Positions 63,806 through 64,000 of a stretch of DNA of 64,000 nt are shown here, one piece after another. Source of the DNA: Bradyrhizobium sp. CCBAU 53338 (GTDB taxonomy: Bacteria; Pseudomonadota; Alphaproteobacteria; Rhizobiales; Xanthobacteraceae); NCBI RefSeq assembly GCF_015291665.1, contig NZ_CP030048.1:3472001-3536000 (forward strand), read 5' to 3'. Made by a program: the position numbers and the translations under genes. Each line of letters opens with the position of its first letter. The first letter of the stretch is position 1. The notes below the pieces were generated by a model. That model was not told the DNA's origin. It did no database searches and saw nothing but the letters and a program-made list of their open reading frames with translations.

Positions 63806-64000
63806 ATGCCAATCACGACGCCGTTGACGGAGCTTCTCGGGATCAGGCATCCGATCCTGCTGGCGCCGATGGATATCGTCGCCGGCGGTCGCCTGGTGAC
63901 GGCCGTGAGCCGTGCCGGCGGATTTGGCATTCTGGGCGGCGGCTATGGCGAGAAGGCGTGGCTGGTGCAGGAGACGGCGAAGCTCGCGGCATTAGATGCG
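63806..64000 (+). CDS. Nitronate monooxygenase, 3'-truncated by the window edge
   Basis: Only the first 65 residues are visible: MPITTPLTELLGIRHPILLAPM, then AGGRLVTAVSRAGGFGILGGGYG. This is the FMN-binding TIM-barrel start of 2-nitropropane dioxygenase/nitronate monooxygenase proteins, which oxidise toxic nitronates. CGGGAG precedes the ATG. It is divergent from the LysR gene, its likely regulator. Catalytic residues lie beyond the window. Confidence 0.88.
   Translation, partial: MPITTPLTELLGIRHPILLAPMDIVAGGRLVTAVSRAGGFGILGGGYGEKAWLVQETAKLAALDA

Noticed and set aside
1..64000. CRISPR array, rRNA or complete prophage
   Set aside because: No regularly spaced repeats, no rRNA-like stretch and no phage structural genes were seen. 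The only clear mobile element is the IS1182 copy.

Overview
The window reads as chromosomal DNA of a Bradyrhizobium-like alphaproteobacterium. It is GC-rich and gene-dense. It carries the divK-pleD pair, an EipB (DUF1849) protein, DUF3551 secreted proteins, a phasin, a ClpS-ClpA pair and a close match to the Bradyrhizobium nitrilase/aldoxime-dehydratase type. No rRNA, tRNA or CRISPR array was found. Both ends cut through genes: a VWA-domain protein on the left and a nitronate monooxygenase on the right.

Layout, left to right. (1) 0-10 kb: VWA protein, a wrecked SLAC1/TehA-type transporter gene, a membrane J-domain protein, a D,D-carboxypeptidase with a SPOR domain, a phasin behind two operator-like palindromes, a TadG-like pilus-locus protein, and clpS/clpA. 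(2) 10-24 kb: DHA2 exporter, aldo/keto reductase, an AraC regulator divergent from nitrilase and aldoxime dehydratase (aldoxime to nitrile to acid), HAD phosphatase, lytic transglycosylase, azlCD, tsaA/trmO, HIT, GNAT, GDPD, two RidA paralogues and eipB. (3) 24-25.7 kb: one IS1182-family insertion sequence. (4) 25.7-62.6 kb: housekeeping genes in an order I recognise from rhizobia (dinB, DUF3572, divK, pleD, rpmG, NUDIX, DUF983, rnr, topA, dprA, plsY, pyrC-like, pyrB, ruvX). They are split by blocks of accessory genes: a TetR/MFS efflux pair, a Crp/Fnr regulator with a Met/His-rich secreted protein, a caspase-like protein with two DUF3551 proteins, LLM monooxygenase, adenylate cyclase, HxlR/SDR and HxlR/azoR pairs, amidase, patatin, VanX-like dipeptidase, AidB-like dehydrogenase, tandem CPBP proteases and an AEC carrier. 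(5) 62.6 kb to the end: a small membrane protein and a LysR regulator divergent from nitronate monooxygenase.

Operon-like runs include topA-rnr-DUF983-NUDIX, pyrB-pyrC-plsY, DUF3572-dinB, divK-pleD, azlC-azlD, ridA-GDPD and the DUF3551 pair. Several regulator/target pairs have visible palindromic operators between them. Three extragenic palindromic repeats of two families lie at 29743, 56911 and 59437.

No unmistakably new defence or mobile system was seen. The strongest candidates for a second look are the Crp/Fnr plus Met/His-rich module, the secreted caspase-like protein beside two DUF3551 proteins, the dihydroorotase-like protein lacking its metal-binding HxH motif, and the internally deleted tehA-like gene.
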